Positions 48,917 to 57,423 of a stretch of 64,000 nt of DNA are shown here, piece by piece (the stretch's first letter is position 1; every line of letters starts with the position of its first letter). The DNA comes from Dolomitihabitans soli. GTDB lineage: Bacteria; Actinomycetota; Actinomycetes; Streptosporangiales; Streptosporangiaceae. Location of the stretch: assembly GCF_022213955.1 (NCBI RefSeq), contig NZ_JAKNTW010000017.1, forward strand, positions 62,001 through 126,000. Direction: 5' to 3'. The notes beneath the pieces are model-generated. The model made no database searches. It was not told the origin of the DNA and saw only the letters and a list, made by a program, of their open reading frames with translations. Position numbers and translations under genes: made by a program.

Positions 48917-49142
48917 CGTGCTTCTCCAGCAACGCCACGGCCTTCGCGAACGAGCTCATGTCGAGCACGTCGTCGGTGTCGATCATGACGTCGAACTCCT
49001 CCTCGATCGCCGCGATCAGCGACATGTGCGCGAGGGAGTCCCACTGGGGGACCGAACGGTATTCGAGCGCGTCCACGCGCGCGTCCGGCGCAAGGCCCAG
49101 CGCGCCGCGGAAGACGGTGCTCAGGCGGTCGAGGTGCTCCAT
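48897..49142 (-). CDS. Acyl carrier protein
   Basis: An 81-residue carrier protein with the phosphopantetheine site WDSLAHM (Ser36) and acidic helices (IAAIEEEFDVMIDTDDVLDM). It opens the minus-strand acyl module, with GAGG just before the ATG. It is a dedicated ACP, distinct from the fatty-acid-synthase ACP because of its context. Cargo unknown. Confidence 0.9.
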   Translation of the reverse strand: MEHLDRLSTVFRGALGLAPDARVDALEYRSVPQWDSLAHMSLIAAIEEEFDVMIDTDDVLDMSSFAKAVALLEKHGAVVSG

Positions 49143-49393
49143 GCTGCCTCACAGTTCGTATTGAAGTATCCACGGAGTGTAGCTGGGATGGTTCGCGGCC
49201 GCGCGAGGTTCCGCCGCGGCGCGTGGCCACGCCGAAATCCGGGCCCGCTCGGCTAGTGTGACTTCATGTGTTCAGATGATTACTCAAGGTAATGGAAGGG
49301 TATAGGGCGGCGCGTGTGACGGGGATGGGTGCCAATGTCGTCGGCGGGGGCCGCGTTCATGGTGCGGCGATGCGTGCGTGCTGAGGGGGTGCG
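49143..49393. promoter_or_regulatory. Divergent promoter region between acyl module and glycan genes
   Basis: Lower-GC patches lie at each end. On the minus strand TACACT (49176-49181) is a possible -10 for the ACP operon. On the plus strand TATAGG (49301-49306) is a possible -10, and GAGGGGG precedes the start at 49394. Shared control of the two arms is plausible. Confidence 0.4.
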
Positions 49394-50236
49394 ATGGACG
49401 AGTCCAACCATTGGTATGGGCATTCGCGGATTTTCGCCAGATATTGCGGATTTGGAGCGGAAAACGCGCTGAGAATCCAGGGTTTCGTGCAGCACGGGTG
49501 GAACTATCTGCACGGCTACGCGCCCAACGACGCCTGGTGCACGCCTGGATACCCGCGCTTCGTGTGGTCGGAGGTGCTGGCCCGTCGTGGCTGGTCGATG
49601 GGTCGCAGGGGGCACTACGTGATCGGTTCCCCGTGGGCCTACCTCCTGGCGATGGAGCCCGCGCAGGCCGAGGTCCCCGAGCGGGCCGGCACGATCTGGT
49701 ACCCCTTCCACGGCTGGGAGAAGCACGCCGTTCGCGGTGATCACGCGCGCTTGGTGGACGAGATCAGGGGCGTCGAGAAAGGCCCGGTTACCGTGTGCCT
49801 TTATTGGCTGGAATATCGCGATCCCGAAATTCGGAAATGGTATGAAAGGGCGGGGTTTCGGGTGATTTGTCATGGGGATCGGGGGTCTCGCTGGGACGGG
49901 CGGGGGAGCGGCTTCCTGTCCAAGCAGCTGGGCGAGCTCCGCCGGCACCGGCGCGTGGCCTCCAACCGCCTCAGCAGCGCCATCCTCTACGGCGCCTCCG
50001 TCGGCTGCGACGTGGCCGTGTACGGCGACCCGATGACCCTGGAGGAGGAACGGCCCGAGTACGGCGGGACCGAGCGCAGGCTCCGCATGTGGCCCGAACT
50101 GCACGGGACCGAGATCGACTCGACCGCCGCACGCGAGGTCGCCGCCTACGAACTCGGGTTCGCGCATCTCGCCGGGCCGGAGGAGCTACGGGTCCTGTTC
50201 GGCTGGGCCGACACGCGCCGGGGCAGGTGCGCGTGA
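49394..50236 (+). CDS. Unrecognised glycan-locus protein (280 aa)
   Basis: I do not recognise a named family. The protein is soluble with no signal peptide. Features include many Trp, Tyr and His (SNHWYGHSRIFARYCGFGAE), HYVIGSPWAYLLAME, TIWYPFHGWEKH, a VCLYWLEYRDPEIRKWYE segment and RRHRRVASNRLSSAILYGAS followed by VAVYGDPM, which reads like a nucleotide- or sugar-binding Rossmann region of a GT-B enzyme. It starts the plus-strand arm and overlaps the next gene by GTGA. A glycosyltransferase or glycan-assembly role is inference. Confidence 0.6.
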   Translation: MDESNHWYGHSRIFARYCGFGAENALRIQGFVQHGWNYLHGYAPNDAWCTPGYPRFVWSEVLARRGWSMGRRGHYVIGSPWAYLLAMEPAQAEVPERAGTIWYPFHGWEKHAVRGDHARLVDEIRGVEKGPVTVCLYWLEYRDPEIRKWYERAGFRVICHGDRGSRWDGRGSGFLSKQLGELRRHRRVASNRLSSAILYGASVGCDVAVYGDPMTLEEERPEYGGTERRLRMWPELHGTEIDSTAAREVAAYELGFAHLAGPEELRVLFGWADTRRGRCA

Positions 50237-52335
50237 ACGAGGCGGAAAGCCACATCCCGCCGACGCGCGGCTCGCACAGCCCAGGCGCGCCGTCGGGTGG
50301 CGCCCGGACGGAGGGTGCGCGGAGCGGTGGTGTCAGCGGCCGGGTCGTGGCGGCGGGTGCGGAGGACCGGGCCGGGCCGGCGGTGGGCGCGGAGTCGCAG
50401 GCGATGCCGGAGAATCTGCGGCTGGTCGGCGGCGAGATGCTGCTCTGGTCCGACGAGCCCGTCCGCGCCGATGGTCGTGACGATTCGGGTGGCGCGGTCC
50501 TGCGGGAGCTGGTCGGGCGCGCGGTGCCCGCCCCCGGCAGGGTGCTGCTGGTCGGGCCGCATCCCGAGGGGTTCGTCGAGTGGCTGGCCGGCCGGGCGAG
50601 GTCCGTCGCCGTCGCGCTCAGGTCGTTCCCGGACGCCCGCAGGCTCGCCGCGCGGCACGCCGGCCACGATGGGGTCACCGTCTACTGCGGTCGCCTGGAG
50701 AAGCTTTCCGCAACGCAGCCGTACGACGTGGTGCTGGCTCTCGACGGATTCGAGCGGGTCCACTCGGCGGAGTCGCCCGACCATCCGTGGCGGGACACCC
50801 TGGCCGAGGTCGTGAGGCTCGTCGCGGCAGGCGGCACCCTGATCCTTTCGGCCCGCAACGAGCTGGGCGTCCAGGCGTTCGCCGAGGCCAAGCCGTACGA
50901 GCGGGCCGACGGCGACTGGTTCCCCGGCGGGCTCGACCAGACGCATCCCAGCGGTCACGAGGCGATCGGCGGCGAGCTGGCGTCGCACGGGTTCGGCGTC
51001 GAGCGCTGTTACGCGGGGTTCCCCACGGCACGCGCTCCGCAGGCCCTGCTCGCCGTCGAGGCGCTGGACTCGGCGGCCGCCCTGCCCGACGCGATCACGG
51101 CGGTGGCGTGCGCGAGGACGCACGGGGGCAGGCCGTTGCTGGCCGACCCGGGGCAGCTCGCCAGGAAGATGTTCAGGCACGGCCTGGCCGGTCGGCTCGC
51201 ACCCGTGTGGGTGACGGTGGCCGGCCGCCACGGCGACCCGCCGGTCGCGGCCCGCACGGCGGACGGACCGCAGGTCATGGGCGGTGACGTGGGCGGCGCG
51301 GGCGGGTCGCCGGCTGCGGAAGCTGACGTGGGCGGGTCGCCGGTCGCCGAAGGCGGAGTGCGCGGGTGGCCGGTCGCGGAAGGCGGCGCGGGCGGGTGGC
51401 CGGTTGCGGAAGCTGACGTGGGCGGGTGGCCGGTCGCGGAAGGTGACGGTGTGGGCGGGGCGTTGCCGGACGCGCTGGTCGCGGGCGGCATGTGCGCGGG
51501 GGCCTGGGCGGTGGTGCACGAGGTGTCCCGCGGCCCGGCGGGCGAGTGGGTGCGCGACGTCCCCGCCGCGACGGCGACGCTGGTCCGCGATCGTGTACGG
51601 CGGGAGCCCCGCGCGCTGGCCGGACCCGTGCCCCGGGGCGCCCTGCTGGACGATCTGCTGCTCACCGCGTGTGCATTCGACGACGTCCGCCAGATCAGGG
51701 AGACGTTGCGGCACCTCGTGCGGTGGCTGGAGAGCCGGGCGGAGGGCGAGTCGCTGCCGGGCGAGCTGGTCTTCGCCACCACCGACAACCTGGTCAGCGA
51801 AGGCGACGATCTAGCGCTGATCGATCCGAGCTGGTCACTGGCCGAGCCCGTGCCGTTCGACGTGGCGCTCACCAGGATCCTGTGGCGCTTCGCCGTACGC
51901 CTGCTGAGCTCGGGGCAGCACCATCCCTGGCCGTGGACCATGGAGCCCGACCGGCTGGCTGTGACCCTCCTCGCCGTCTGCGGCAGGCCCTTCGACCGGG
52001 AGTGCCTCGACCGGGCGAAGGAGCTGGAGGAGGAGTTGGCCGTGACGCTCGGGGCGGGGACGCCCGGCGGCGGTGTGGAGGCGCCGGAGAGCTACCGGGA
52101 GGTGCTCGCCGTACGGGACAGGCTGCGTGACGCGGTGCTCGCCTACCAGGCGCGGATCGACCGTCTGGAGGCGAGGCTCACCCGCCGGGAGCGGGAGCTG
52201 CGCAAGGCCCGCAACAAGCTCAGGAACGTCAAGAAGTCCGCAAGCCGGACGACGCGGCCGCCACGGATCGCCGCGCGGCTGCTGCGGCTGCTGCGGGGCC
52301 GCCGCGAACTCAGAGAAAGGATGGAGATTCCTTGA
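50233..52335 (+). CDS. Methyltransferase-like multidomain protein with repeat insert
   Basis: A 700-residue protein; GTG start overlapping the previous stop. The N-terminal ~60 residues are disordered. About 95-270 resembles a Rossmann methyltransferase (RVLLVGPHPEGFVEW, DVVLALDGFERVHS, LVAAGGTLILSARNE), though the glycine loop is degenerate. Then comes a Gly-rich insert made of five 10-residue units (GGWPVAEADVG type, about 357-406). A second helical domain has LALIDPSWSLAEPVPFDV, and a basic coiled-coil tail closes the protein (RLTRRERELRKARNKLRNVK). Function unknown; the context is surface-glycan synthesis. Confidence 0.6.
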   Translation: MNEAESHIPPTRGSHSPGAPSGGARTEGARSGGVSGRVVAAGAEDRAGPAVGAESQAMPENLRLVGGEMLLWSDEPVRADGRDDSGGAVLRELVGRAVPAPGRVLLVGPHPEGFVEWLAGRARSVAVALRSFPDARRLAARHAGHDGVTVYCGRLEKLSATQPYDVVLALDGFERVHSAESPDHPWRDTLAEVVRLVAAGGTLILSARNELGVQAFAEAKPYERADGDWFPGGLDQTHPSGHEAIGGELASHGFGVERCYAGFPTARAPQALLAVEALDSAAALPDAITAVACARTHGGRPLLADPGQLARKMFRHGLAGRLAPVWVTVAGRHGDPPVAARTADGPQVMGGDVGGAGGSPAAEADVGGSPVAEGGVRGWPVAEGGAGGWPVAEADVGGWPVAEGDGVGGALPDALVAGGMCAGAWAVVHEVSRGPAGEWVRDVPAATATLVRDRVRREPRALAGPVPRGALLDDLLLTACAFDDVRQIRETLRHLVRWLESRAEGESLPGELVFATTDNLVSEGDDLALIDPSWSLAEPVPFDVALTRILWRFAVRLLSSGQHHPWPWTMEPDRLAVTLLAVCGRPFDRECLDRAKELEEELAVTLGAGTPGGGVEAPESYREVLAVRDRLRDAVLAYQARIDRLEARLTRRERELRKARNKLRNVKKSASRTTRPPRIAARLLRLLRGRRELRERMEIP
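51301..51450 (+). repeat. Five in-frame 30-bp tandem repeats inside the methyltransferase-like gene
   Basis: Units start at 51301, 51331, 51361, 51391 and 51421. Each encodes ten residues of the form GG(W/S)PVAE(A/G)(D/G)V. Divergence among copies is mainly Ser/Trp and Ala/Gly swaps. Confidence 0.93.
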
Positions 52336-53183
52336 CCACCATGCCCTCGGCTCCGTGGACGCTTGACGGCGTCCCCGGTCTGCTCGACGAGACGGACACC
52401 CGTGTCCTCGACTGGTCGCTCGGCTACCAGTCCCGCTTCGGAATCAGGGGTGACCTGCTCGAACTCGGCGCCTATGTCGGGAAGAGCGCCATCCTCATCG
52501 GACGGCACCGCCGCGCGGACGAGCGCTTCACCGTGTGCGACCTGTTCGAGTCCGACGACGACGACACGTTGTCCAGGACCGCGTTCGAGGCCAACTACCT
52601 GGCCTTCCACGAGCAGCTCCCGGAGATCGTGCAGGGCCACACGGCGCTGATCCGCGACCACGTGGAGCGGAAGTCGTGCCGGTTCGTGCACGTGGACGCC
52701 TCAACCCTGTACGACGACGTCAACGACGACCTCGAAGCCGCCAAGGAGCTGCTCGACGGGGAGGGGATCGTCGTCATCGACGGCTACCGGGCGGAGACCT
52801 CGCCGGGTGTCGCGGCCGCCGTCTGGGAGGCGGTCGCCATGCACGGACTGCGCCCGATCTACCTGAGCCCGCAGAAGTTCTACGGCACCTGGGGCGATCC
52901 GGGACCGATGCAGACCGAGCTGGCCGCCTGGCTGGCCACCGACTCCGAGGACTGGACGGTCCTCGAGCAGTCGATCGCCGGCCGGCGGGTCATCGGCCTG
53001 TGTCACCTCTCGACGTTGCCCAGCCAGACTCTGCCGCTTCCCGAATGCCAGACCTTCGCCCCCTCGTGGACGGAGAAGACGCCGCCGCGCAGGAGACGCA
53101 AGAAAAAGAAGAAGACGCTCAGTCGTCGCCTGGCACGGAAGCTACGCATGGGTCTGGCCAAGGCGATCGGACGCAGCCGTTGA
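52332..53183 (+). CDS. Class I SAM-dependent methyltransferase (TylF/Methyltransf_24-like)
   Basis: A 283-residue methyltransferase: motif I DLLELGAYVGKSAIL (about 41-55), the acidic CDLFESDDDD (motif II) and VIDGYRAETSPGVAAAVWEA, in the style of macrocin-type O-methyltransferases. The start is TTG 52332, overlapping the previous stop (TTGA) with GGAG 5 bases upstream; ATG 52341 is possible. The last ~35 residues are strongly basic (KTPPRRRRKKKKK...), suggesting contact with membrane or an acidic polymer. Likely O-methylates a sugar of the surface polymer. Confidence 0.8.
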   Translation: MTTMPSAPWTLDGVPGLLDETDTRVLDWSLGYQSRFGIRGDLLELGAYVGKSAILIGRHRRADERFTVCDLFESDDDDTLSRTAFEANYLAFHEQLPEIVQGHTALIRDHVERKSCRFVHVDASTLYDDVNDDLEAAKELLDGEGIVVIDGYRAETSPGVAAAVWEAVAMHGLRPIYLSPQKFYGTWGDPGPMQTELAAWLATDSEDWTVLEQSIAGRRVIGLCHLSTLPSQTLPLPECQTFAPSWTEKTPPRRRRKKKKKTLSRRLARKLRMGLAKAIGRSR

Positions 53184-53198
53184 ATCGGGGATGAACAA

Positions 53199-54830
53199 GT
53201 GCATCTGGTCGGCAACAGGTCCCAATTCGATCGTTTGTTGGAGACCGTCGAAACGTACTGGGAACACCGTCTCCCCGCTCCGGCGGGGAACGCGTGCGTC
53301 ATCGTGGAGGTGCTCCACCAGGACATCAGGGTGGCGCTGCGGAACCTCACGGTCGCCAACGCGATCCGCCGGGTCGTCCCCGCCAGGCTGGTGGTCGTCA
53401 CCGGCACGGACCGGCAGTGGAGTGAGGCGCTCTGGCAGGAGTTCGACGTCGACTGCGTCCGGTCGCTCGCGAGGGCCTTCGGCGCGTCCGAGGTCGTCAA
53501 CGTGCACGAGGCGGCCACCCGGTGGACCGGCGGGCTCACTCGCCCCTTCCCGCCGAGCGGCGTTCCCCCGATCGACCCGGGCACCCTCGACGCGTTCGTG
53601 AACGCCACCGTGTGCCGGCTGGATCTCGTGCCCCGCCTGGCGCCCGGTTATGAGAACGATCCCGGCTACCGGTCGCGGCACCGTCGCGGTTCGGCCTTCT
53701 CCGCCGTCTACGACGAGGTGTTCGACGGGGTGGACCCGGTCGCGTTGGTGACCAGCCACGTCGACTACGACCAGTGGGGGCTGGCCGTGGAGTCGGCCAT
53801 GCGCAGGGACGTCCCGGTCGTGCACGTGCAGAGCACCGGCTCGCTGAAGGCGTACGCCCTGTTCCCCCACAAGAGGGTCGGCGGCCTGAGCTACCGGGCC
53901 GAGCTGACCAAGCAGATCGGTGAGTACTTCGACCGGGTCATCTGGCCGAACAGGGACCTCATCCGGCCGGCCGCCGAGCTGGTCGCGCTGCGCGCCAAGG
54001 AGAATCTGGGGCGGCCCAGCTGGTGGCGCGCGGGCGCGTTCGTGGCGTCCGAGGTGCGCAACGAGGTGGAGCGCGGCCAGGTGCGCGCGCACGGCCTGGC
54101 CCGGCTGGGGCTCGACCCGGCCCGCCCGGTCGTCACCGTGTTCAACCACGCCATCTCCGACGCGCTCGGCTCCAACCACGAGATCTTCGACGACCTGGCG
54201 CACTGGTTCGAGTCGACCGCCCGGCACGCGGCGGACGACACCTCCGCGAGCTGGGTCTTCCTCGACCATCCCAGCCAGTTCAGATACGACTCCACCGGGT
54301 TCTTCCCGGCCATCGCGGAACGCTACTCCCACCTCCCGCACCTGGTCTTCGGGCAGAGCGTGTCGATCTCGAAGAACATGCTCTGGAGCATCACCGACGT
54401 AGGGGTGACCGTACGAGGGAGCGTGAGCAACGAGCTGCCCGCCTACGGCATCCCCGTCATCCAGGCGGGCTGGTCGGAGTGGAGTTCGTGCGGTCTCTCG
54501 TTCGTCGCGGAGAACCGCGAGTCCTACTGGAACCTGCTGGACGAGGCGATCGCGAAGGCCGCGAAGGGCGGCACGATCCTGGAGGAGGAGCAGCGTGAGC
54601 GGGCCAGGCTGTGGCTCTGGCTGTACCGCTCCGCCGCCGACGTCACGACCCCGCTGGTACCCCAGTGGGAGGTCGGCGCGGGCGACGACCTGCTCCGCGC
54701 GCTGTTCGTCAACATGAGCCACATCGAGAGTGACGGCGACCCGCTGTTCGCCGCCGTCGAGCGGCTGTGGACCCGCCGTGATCCGTTCCTCACCCGGTTC
54801 GATCTGCTGTCTCCGGAGGCTTTGCGATGA
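53199..54830 (+). CDS. GT-B-like glycosyltransferase, KpsS/capsule-biosynthesis style
   Basis: A 543-residue soluble protein; GTG start. The C-terminal half has the order seen in capsule-type GT-B enzymes: WVFLDHPSQFRYDS, FGQSVSISKNMLWSITDVGV, VRGSVSNELPAYGIPVIQAG (the nucleotide-sugar site with its conserved Glu) and then FVAENRESYWNLLDEAI. The N-terminal half has YENDPGYRSRHRRGSAFSAVY and HVDYDQWGLAVESAM. It overlaps the next gene (ATGA). Near a full pseudaminic-acid pathway, it is a candidate transferase or polymerase for that sugar; the donor is inference. Confidence 0.65.
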   Translation: MHLVGNRSQFDRLLETVETYWEHRLPAPAGNACVIVEVLHQDIRVALRNLTVANAIRRVVPARLVVVTGTDRQWSEALWQEFDVDCVRSLARAFGASEVVNVHEAATRWTGGLTRPFPPSGVPPIDPGTLDAFVNATVCRLDLVPRLAPGYENDPGYRSRHRRGSAFSAVYDEVFDGVDPVALVTSHVDYDQWGLAVESAMRRDVPVVHVQSTGSLKAYALFPHKRVGGLSYRAELTKQIGEYFDRVIWPNRDLIRPAAELVALRAKENLGRPSWWRAGAFVASEVRNEVERGQVRAHGLARLGLDPARPVVTVFNHAISDALGSNHEIFDDLAHWFESTARHAADDTSASWVFLDHPSQFRYDSTGFFPAIAERYSHLPHLVFGQSVSISKNMLWSITDVGVTVRGSVSNELPAYGIPVIQAGWSEWSSCGLSFVAENRESYWNLLDEAIAKAAKGGTILEEEQRERARLWLWLYRSAADVTTPLVPQWEVGAGDDLLRALFVNMSHIESDGDPLFAAVERLWTRRDPFLTRFDLLSPEALR

Positions 54831-56182
54831 CTCCACCCATCGGCGCCGGGTTCGGCACCATGTATGACGGGCCGGCCGACGTGCTGGTCCCGCCCGCGGT
54901 GGTCGACACCGGCCACACGCCCGGCCTCCAGGTGACCGACCAGGTCTACCGGGGTACCCGCGTGGCCGGGCGGCTGGCCTCCTCGGGGCTCGTCGGGCTG
55001 AAGGCGCGGGTCGAGGGGGAGGGGGTCCGGGTCCGGGTCCGCGTCTCCGTCGACGCCAAGTCGGTACGCCAGTGGGACCGGCGGGTCGGCACCCCGGTGG
55101 ACGCCGGGCAGCTTCCCCGTCTGCTGCTGGTCAGGTCGCAGGGACGGCTGCGGCAGTCGGTCCTCCTGGATCCCCGCTTCGGCGGCCGGCCGCACGCCTG
55201 GGCCGTGTTCGACCTCGCCCCGACCGAGGTCCCCGACGACGGCCTGCTCCTGATCGAGCTGCTCGACGCCGCCGACACGCCCTGGGCGTCGCCTGATCTC
55301 CTCGCCACGCTCAAGGGCCGGATCGCCCCCTCGGCGGCGACCGGCGTCCGGATCGACCAGATCGAGCTCCTCCCGCTCGACACGCCCACCGACGTCCGGC
55401 CCCAGGCGGACGACGCCGACGGTCAGGCGGTCGTCGCCGGTCCCGTCGACGGGCGGACCTGTGAGGCCGCCAACCTGGTCAGCGCGGGCGGGGTGCCGCG
55501 CAGGACCAAGCCCGGTCCACGGGTGCTGGACGCGGGGCTGATGGTGGTGAACCCGGGCGGCGGCCCGCTCACCCTCCGCTTCGGCGTGCACAAGGGACGA
55601 CCGGCCCGCCGGGTCGTCTTCCCGCCACCCGAGTCCGAGGAGGCCACGCCCGAGGACGGGGAGCAGCAGCCGACGCGCGGCGAGAAGGGCCGCCTGCGGC
55701 CCGCCGCCGACAAGGACCGTCCCCGCCGATCGAAGGACGGGGAACGTTCGGGCACGGAGAAGGACGACGAGGGCTCAGCCGTGGAGAAGAGCAAGGACCG
55801 GCCCCGGGCGGGCGGCGAGAAGGGCCGCAGGCGGTCCGGGGGACGGAAGGGCCGGCGGCGCGGCAGGCGGGGCAGGGCGCTGTGGCGACGCCTGCTGGGC
55901 AGGGTGCTGCGCGTCTTCCGGACGATGCGCCGCAAGACGGCCAAGCGGCTCCGCGTGGCCGGAAAGTGGTGGCGGGCGACGCTCCTCCTGCTCCGCCGCG
56001 CCGTACCGCCGGAGCCGTGGGTGCTGAGCCTGGCCGATGGCACGGCGGTGCCCGCGACGGTCACCCGGCAGGGGAGCGCCCTCTACCTGGAGATCGCCGT
56101 CACGTCCACCGCGCCGCTGCTCGTCGCGACGGAGCCCGGACCGGGCCCCGCTCCGGTCCTGGAATGGGTCAGGTTCAGGTAA
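54827..56182 (+). CDS. Unrecognised basic protein of the glycan locus
   Basis: A 451-residue protein with no known family. The N-terminal ~240 residues look beta-rich (VEGEGVRVRVRVSVDAKSV; GLLLIELLDAADTPWAS), possibly a carbohydrate-binding sandwich. About 250-370 is a highly charged low-complexity linker (Lys, Arg, Glu, Gly), then a basic helical stretch (RRLLGRVLRVFRTMRRKTAK) and a short C-terminal beta domain ending VLEWVRFR. It is the last gene of the coupled plus-strand run and ends just before a strong terminator. It may bind the anionic polymer or membrane. Confidence 0.55.
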   Translation: MTPPIGAGFGTMYDGPADVLVPPAVVDTGHTPGLQVTDQVYRGTRVAGRLASSGLVGLKARVEGEGVRVRVRVSVDAKSVRQWDRRVGTPVDAGQLPRLLLVRSQGRLRQSVLLDPRFGGRPHAWAVFDLAPTEVPDDGLLLIELLDAADTPWASPDLLATLKGRIAPSAATGVRIDQIELLPLDTPTDVRPQADDADGQAVVAGPVDGRTCEAANLVSAGGVPRRTKPGPRVLDAGLMVVNPGGGPLTLRFGVHKGRPARRVVFPPPESEEATPEDGEQQPTRGEKGRLRPAADKDRPRRSKDGERSGTEKDDEGSAVEKSKDRPRAGGEKGRRRSGGRKGRRRGRRGRALWRRLLGRVLRVFRTMRRKTAKRLRVAGKWWRATLLLLRRAVPPEPWVLSLADGTAVPATVTRQGSALYLEIAVTSTAPLLVATEPGPGPAPVLEWVRFR

Positions 56183-56193
56183 GCGTCACGGGT

Positions 56194-56231
56194 GTGCGCG
56201 GCGGGTGGCCTGATCGCCACCCGCCGCGCAC
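56194..56231. terminator. Long bidirectional hairpin between glycan operon and pseC
   Basis: A perfect 16-bp stem (gtgcgcggcgggtggc / gccacccgccgcgcac) with a 6-base loop lies 11 bases after the plus-strand stop and 67 bases beyond the minus-strand pseC stop. Confidence 0.88.
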
Positions 56232-56298
56232 GATGTCGTGGCCGGCCGAGCCCCCGCCGGACGGACCCTGTTGAAACGGCTCACCTACGGCGTCACGG

Positions 56299-57423
56299 TC
56301 AGCCGAGGATGCCGCGGAGGAGGTCGATCACGCGGTCCTGGTCGGGTTCGGTCAGGGCCGGGAACAGGGGAAGGGAGAGCTGCTCGGAGTAGTAGGTCTC
56401 GGCGTTGGGGCACATGCCCCGGCGGTAGCCGAGGTCGGTGAAGACGGGATGCCAGTAGGCGGGGATGTAGTTGACCTGGACCCCGATGCCCGCCGCGCGC
56501 ATCCGGTCGTAGACCTCGCGCCTGCGTCCGTCCTGGATACGCACCGGGTACAGATGCCAGACGGGGTCCACGTGGGGACGGCGGACGGGCAGGACCAGGC
56601 CGGGCACCCCGGCGAGCAGTGCGTCGTAGCGGGCGGCGAGCGCGGCCCGGCGCGCCTTGAACGCGCCCAGCCGGCTGAGCTGGCTGACCCCGAGCGCGCA
56701 CAGCACGTCGGGAAGCCGGTAGTTCAGGCCGAACGTGTGCACCTCCTGGTGCCAGCCGCCCTCGTCGGGGGTGCGTTGCTCATCGGGGTCGCGCACCAGG
56801 CCGTGGTTCCTGAACGCCGAGGCCGCGCGCAGCCGGGCGCGGTCGGCGACGGCGACGGCGCCGCCCTCGGCCGTCGTCACGGACTTGGTGGGGAAGAAGG
56901 AGAACGTGGTGAGGTCGGCGATGGAGCCGACGGGCCTGCCGCGGTAGAGAGAGCCGATCGCGTGGGCCGCGTCGTCGATCAGCACGGCGTCCGCGGCGTC
57001 GGTGACCTTCCGCAGGTCGTCGTACTCCGCCGGATGGCCCGCGTAGTCGACGGCGGTGACGGCCCTGGTCCGCGCGGTCACCGCGTCCGCCGCCGCCGCC
57101 GGGTCGAGGTTCGCGGTGTCGGGCTCGACGTCGGCGAAGACGGCGCGCGCGCCGAGCAGGTGGGCGGTCGCCGCGGTCGACACGAACGTGATCGGCGAGG
57201 TGACCACCTCGTCGCCCCGGCCGATCCCGGCGGCCGCGTAGGCGACGTGCAGCGCCGCCGTCCCCGAGCTGACGCTGACGCAGGGCGAGCCCCCGGCCCA
57301 CCGCGCCAGCTCACTCTCGAAGGACTGCACGGCCGGCCCGGTGGTGAGCCAGTCGCCGCGCAGCACGGCCGTGACGGCCTCGATGTCGTCCTCGACGACG
57401 GAATGCCTGCCGTACGGGAGCAT
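56299..57423 (-). CDS. pseC: PseC: UDP-4-amino-4,6-dideoxy-AltNAc transaminase
   Basis: A DegT/DnrJ-family PLP aminotransferase of 374 residues, second step of pseudaminic-acid synthesis, aminating the 4-keto sugar made by PseB. VSSGTAALHVAYAAAG (about 51-66) forms the PLP phosphate site, DDAAHAIGS gives the Asp, and SFFPTKSVTTAEGG carries the Schiff-base Lys180. The ATG overlaps the pseB stop by one base, so the pair is coupled. Assignment to PseC rather than another DegT enzyme rests on pairing with pseB. Confidence 0.9.
   Translation of the reverse strand: MLPYGRHSVVEDDIEAVTAVLRGDWLTTGPAVQSFESELARWAGGSPCVSVSSGTAALHVAYAAAGIGRGDEVVTSPITFVSTAATAHLLGARAVFADVEPDTANLDPAAAADAVTARTRAVTAVDYAGHPAEYDDLRKVTDAADAVLIDDAAHAIGSLYRGRPVGSIADLTTFSFFPTKSVTTAEGGAVAVADRARLRAASAFRNHGLVRDPDEQRTPDEGGWHQEVHTFGLNYRLPDVLCALGVSQLSRLGAFKARRAALAARYDALLAGVPGLVLPVRRPHVDPVWHLYPVRIQDGRRREVYDRMRAAGIGVQVNYIPAYWHPVFTDLGYRRGMCPNAETYYSEQLSLPLFPALTEPDQDRVIDLLRGILG

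Noticed and set aside
44238-49142. Bioluminescence operon
   Set aside because: LuxC- and LuxE-like proteins are present, but no luciferase (luxAB) or flavin reductase gene is found; context is glycan synthesis.
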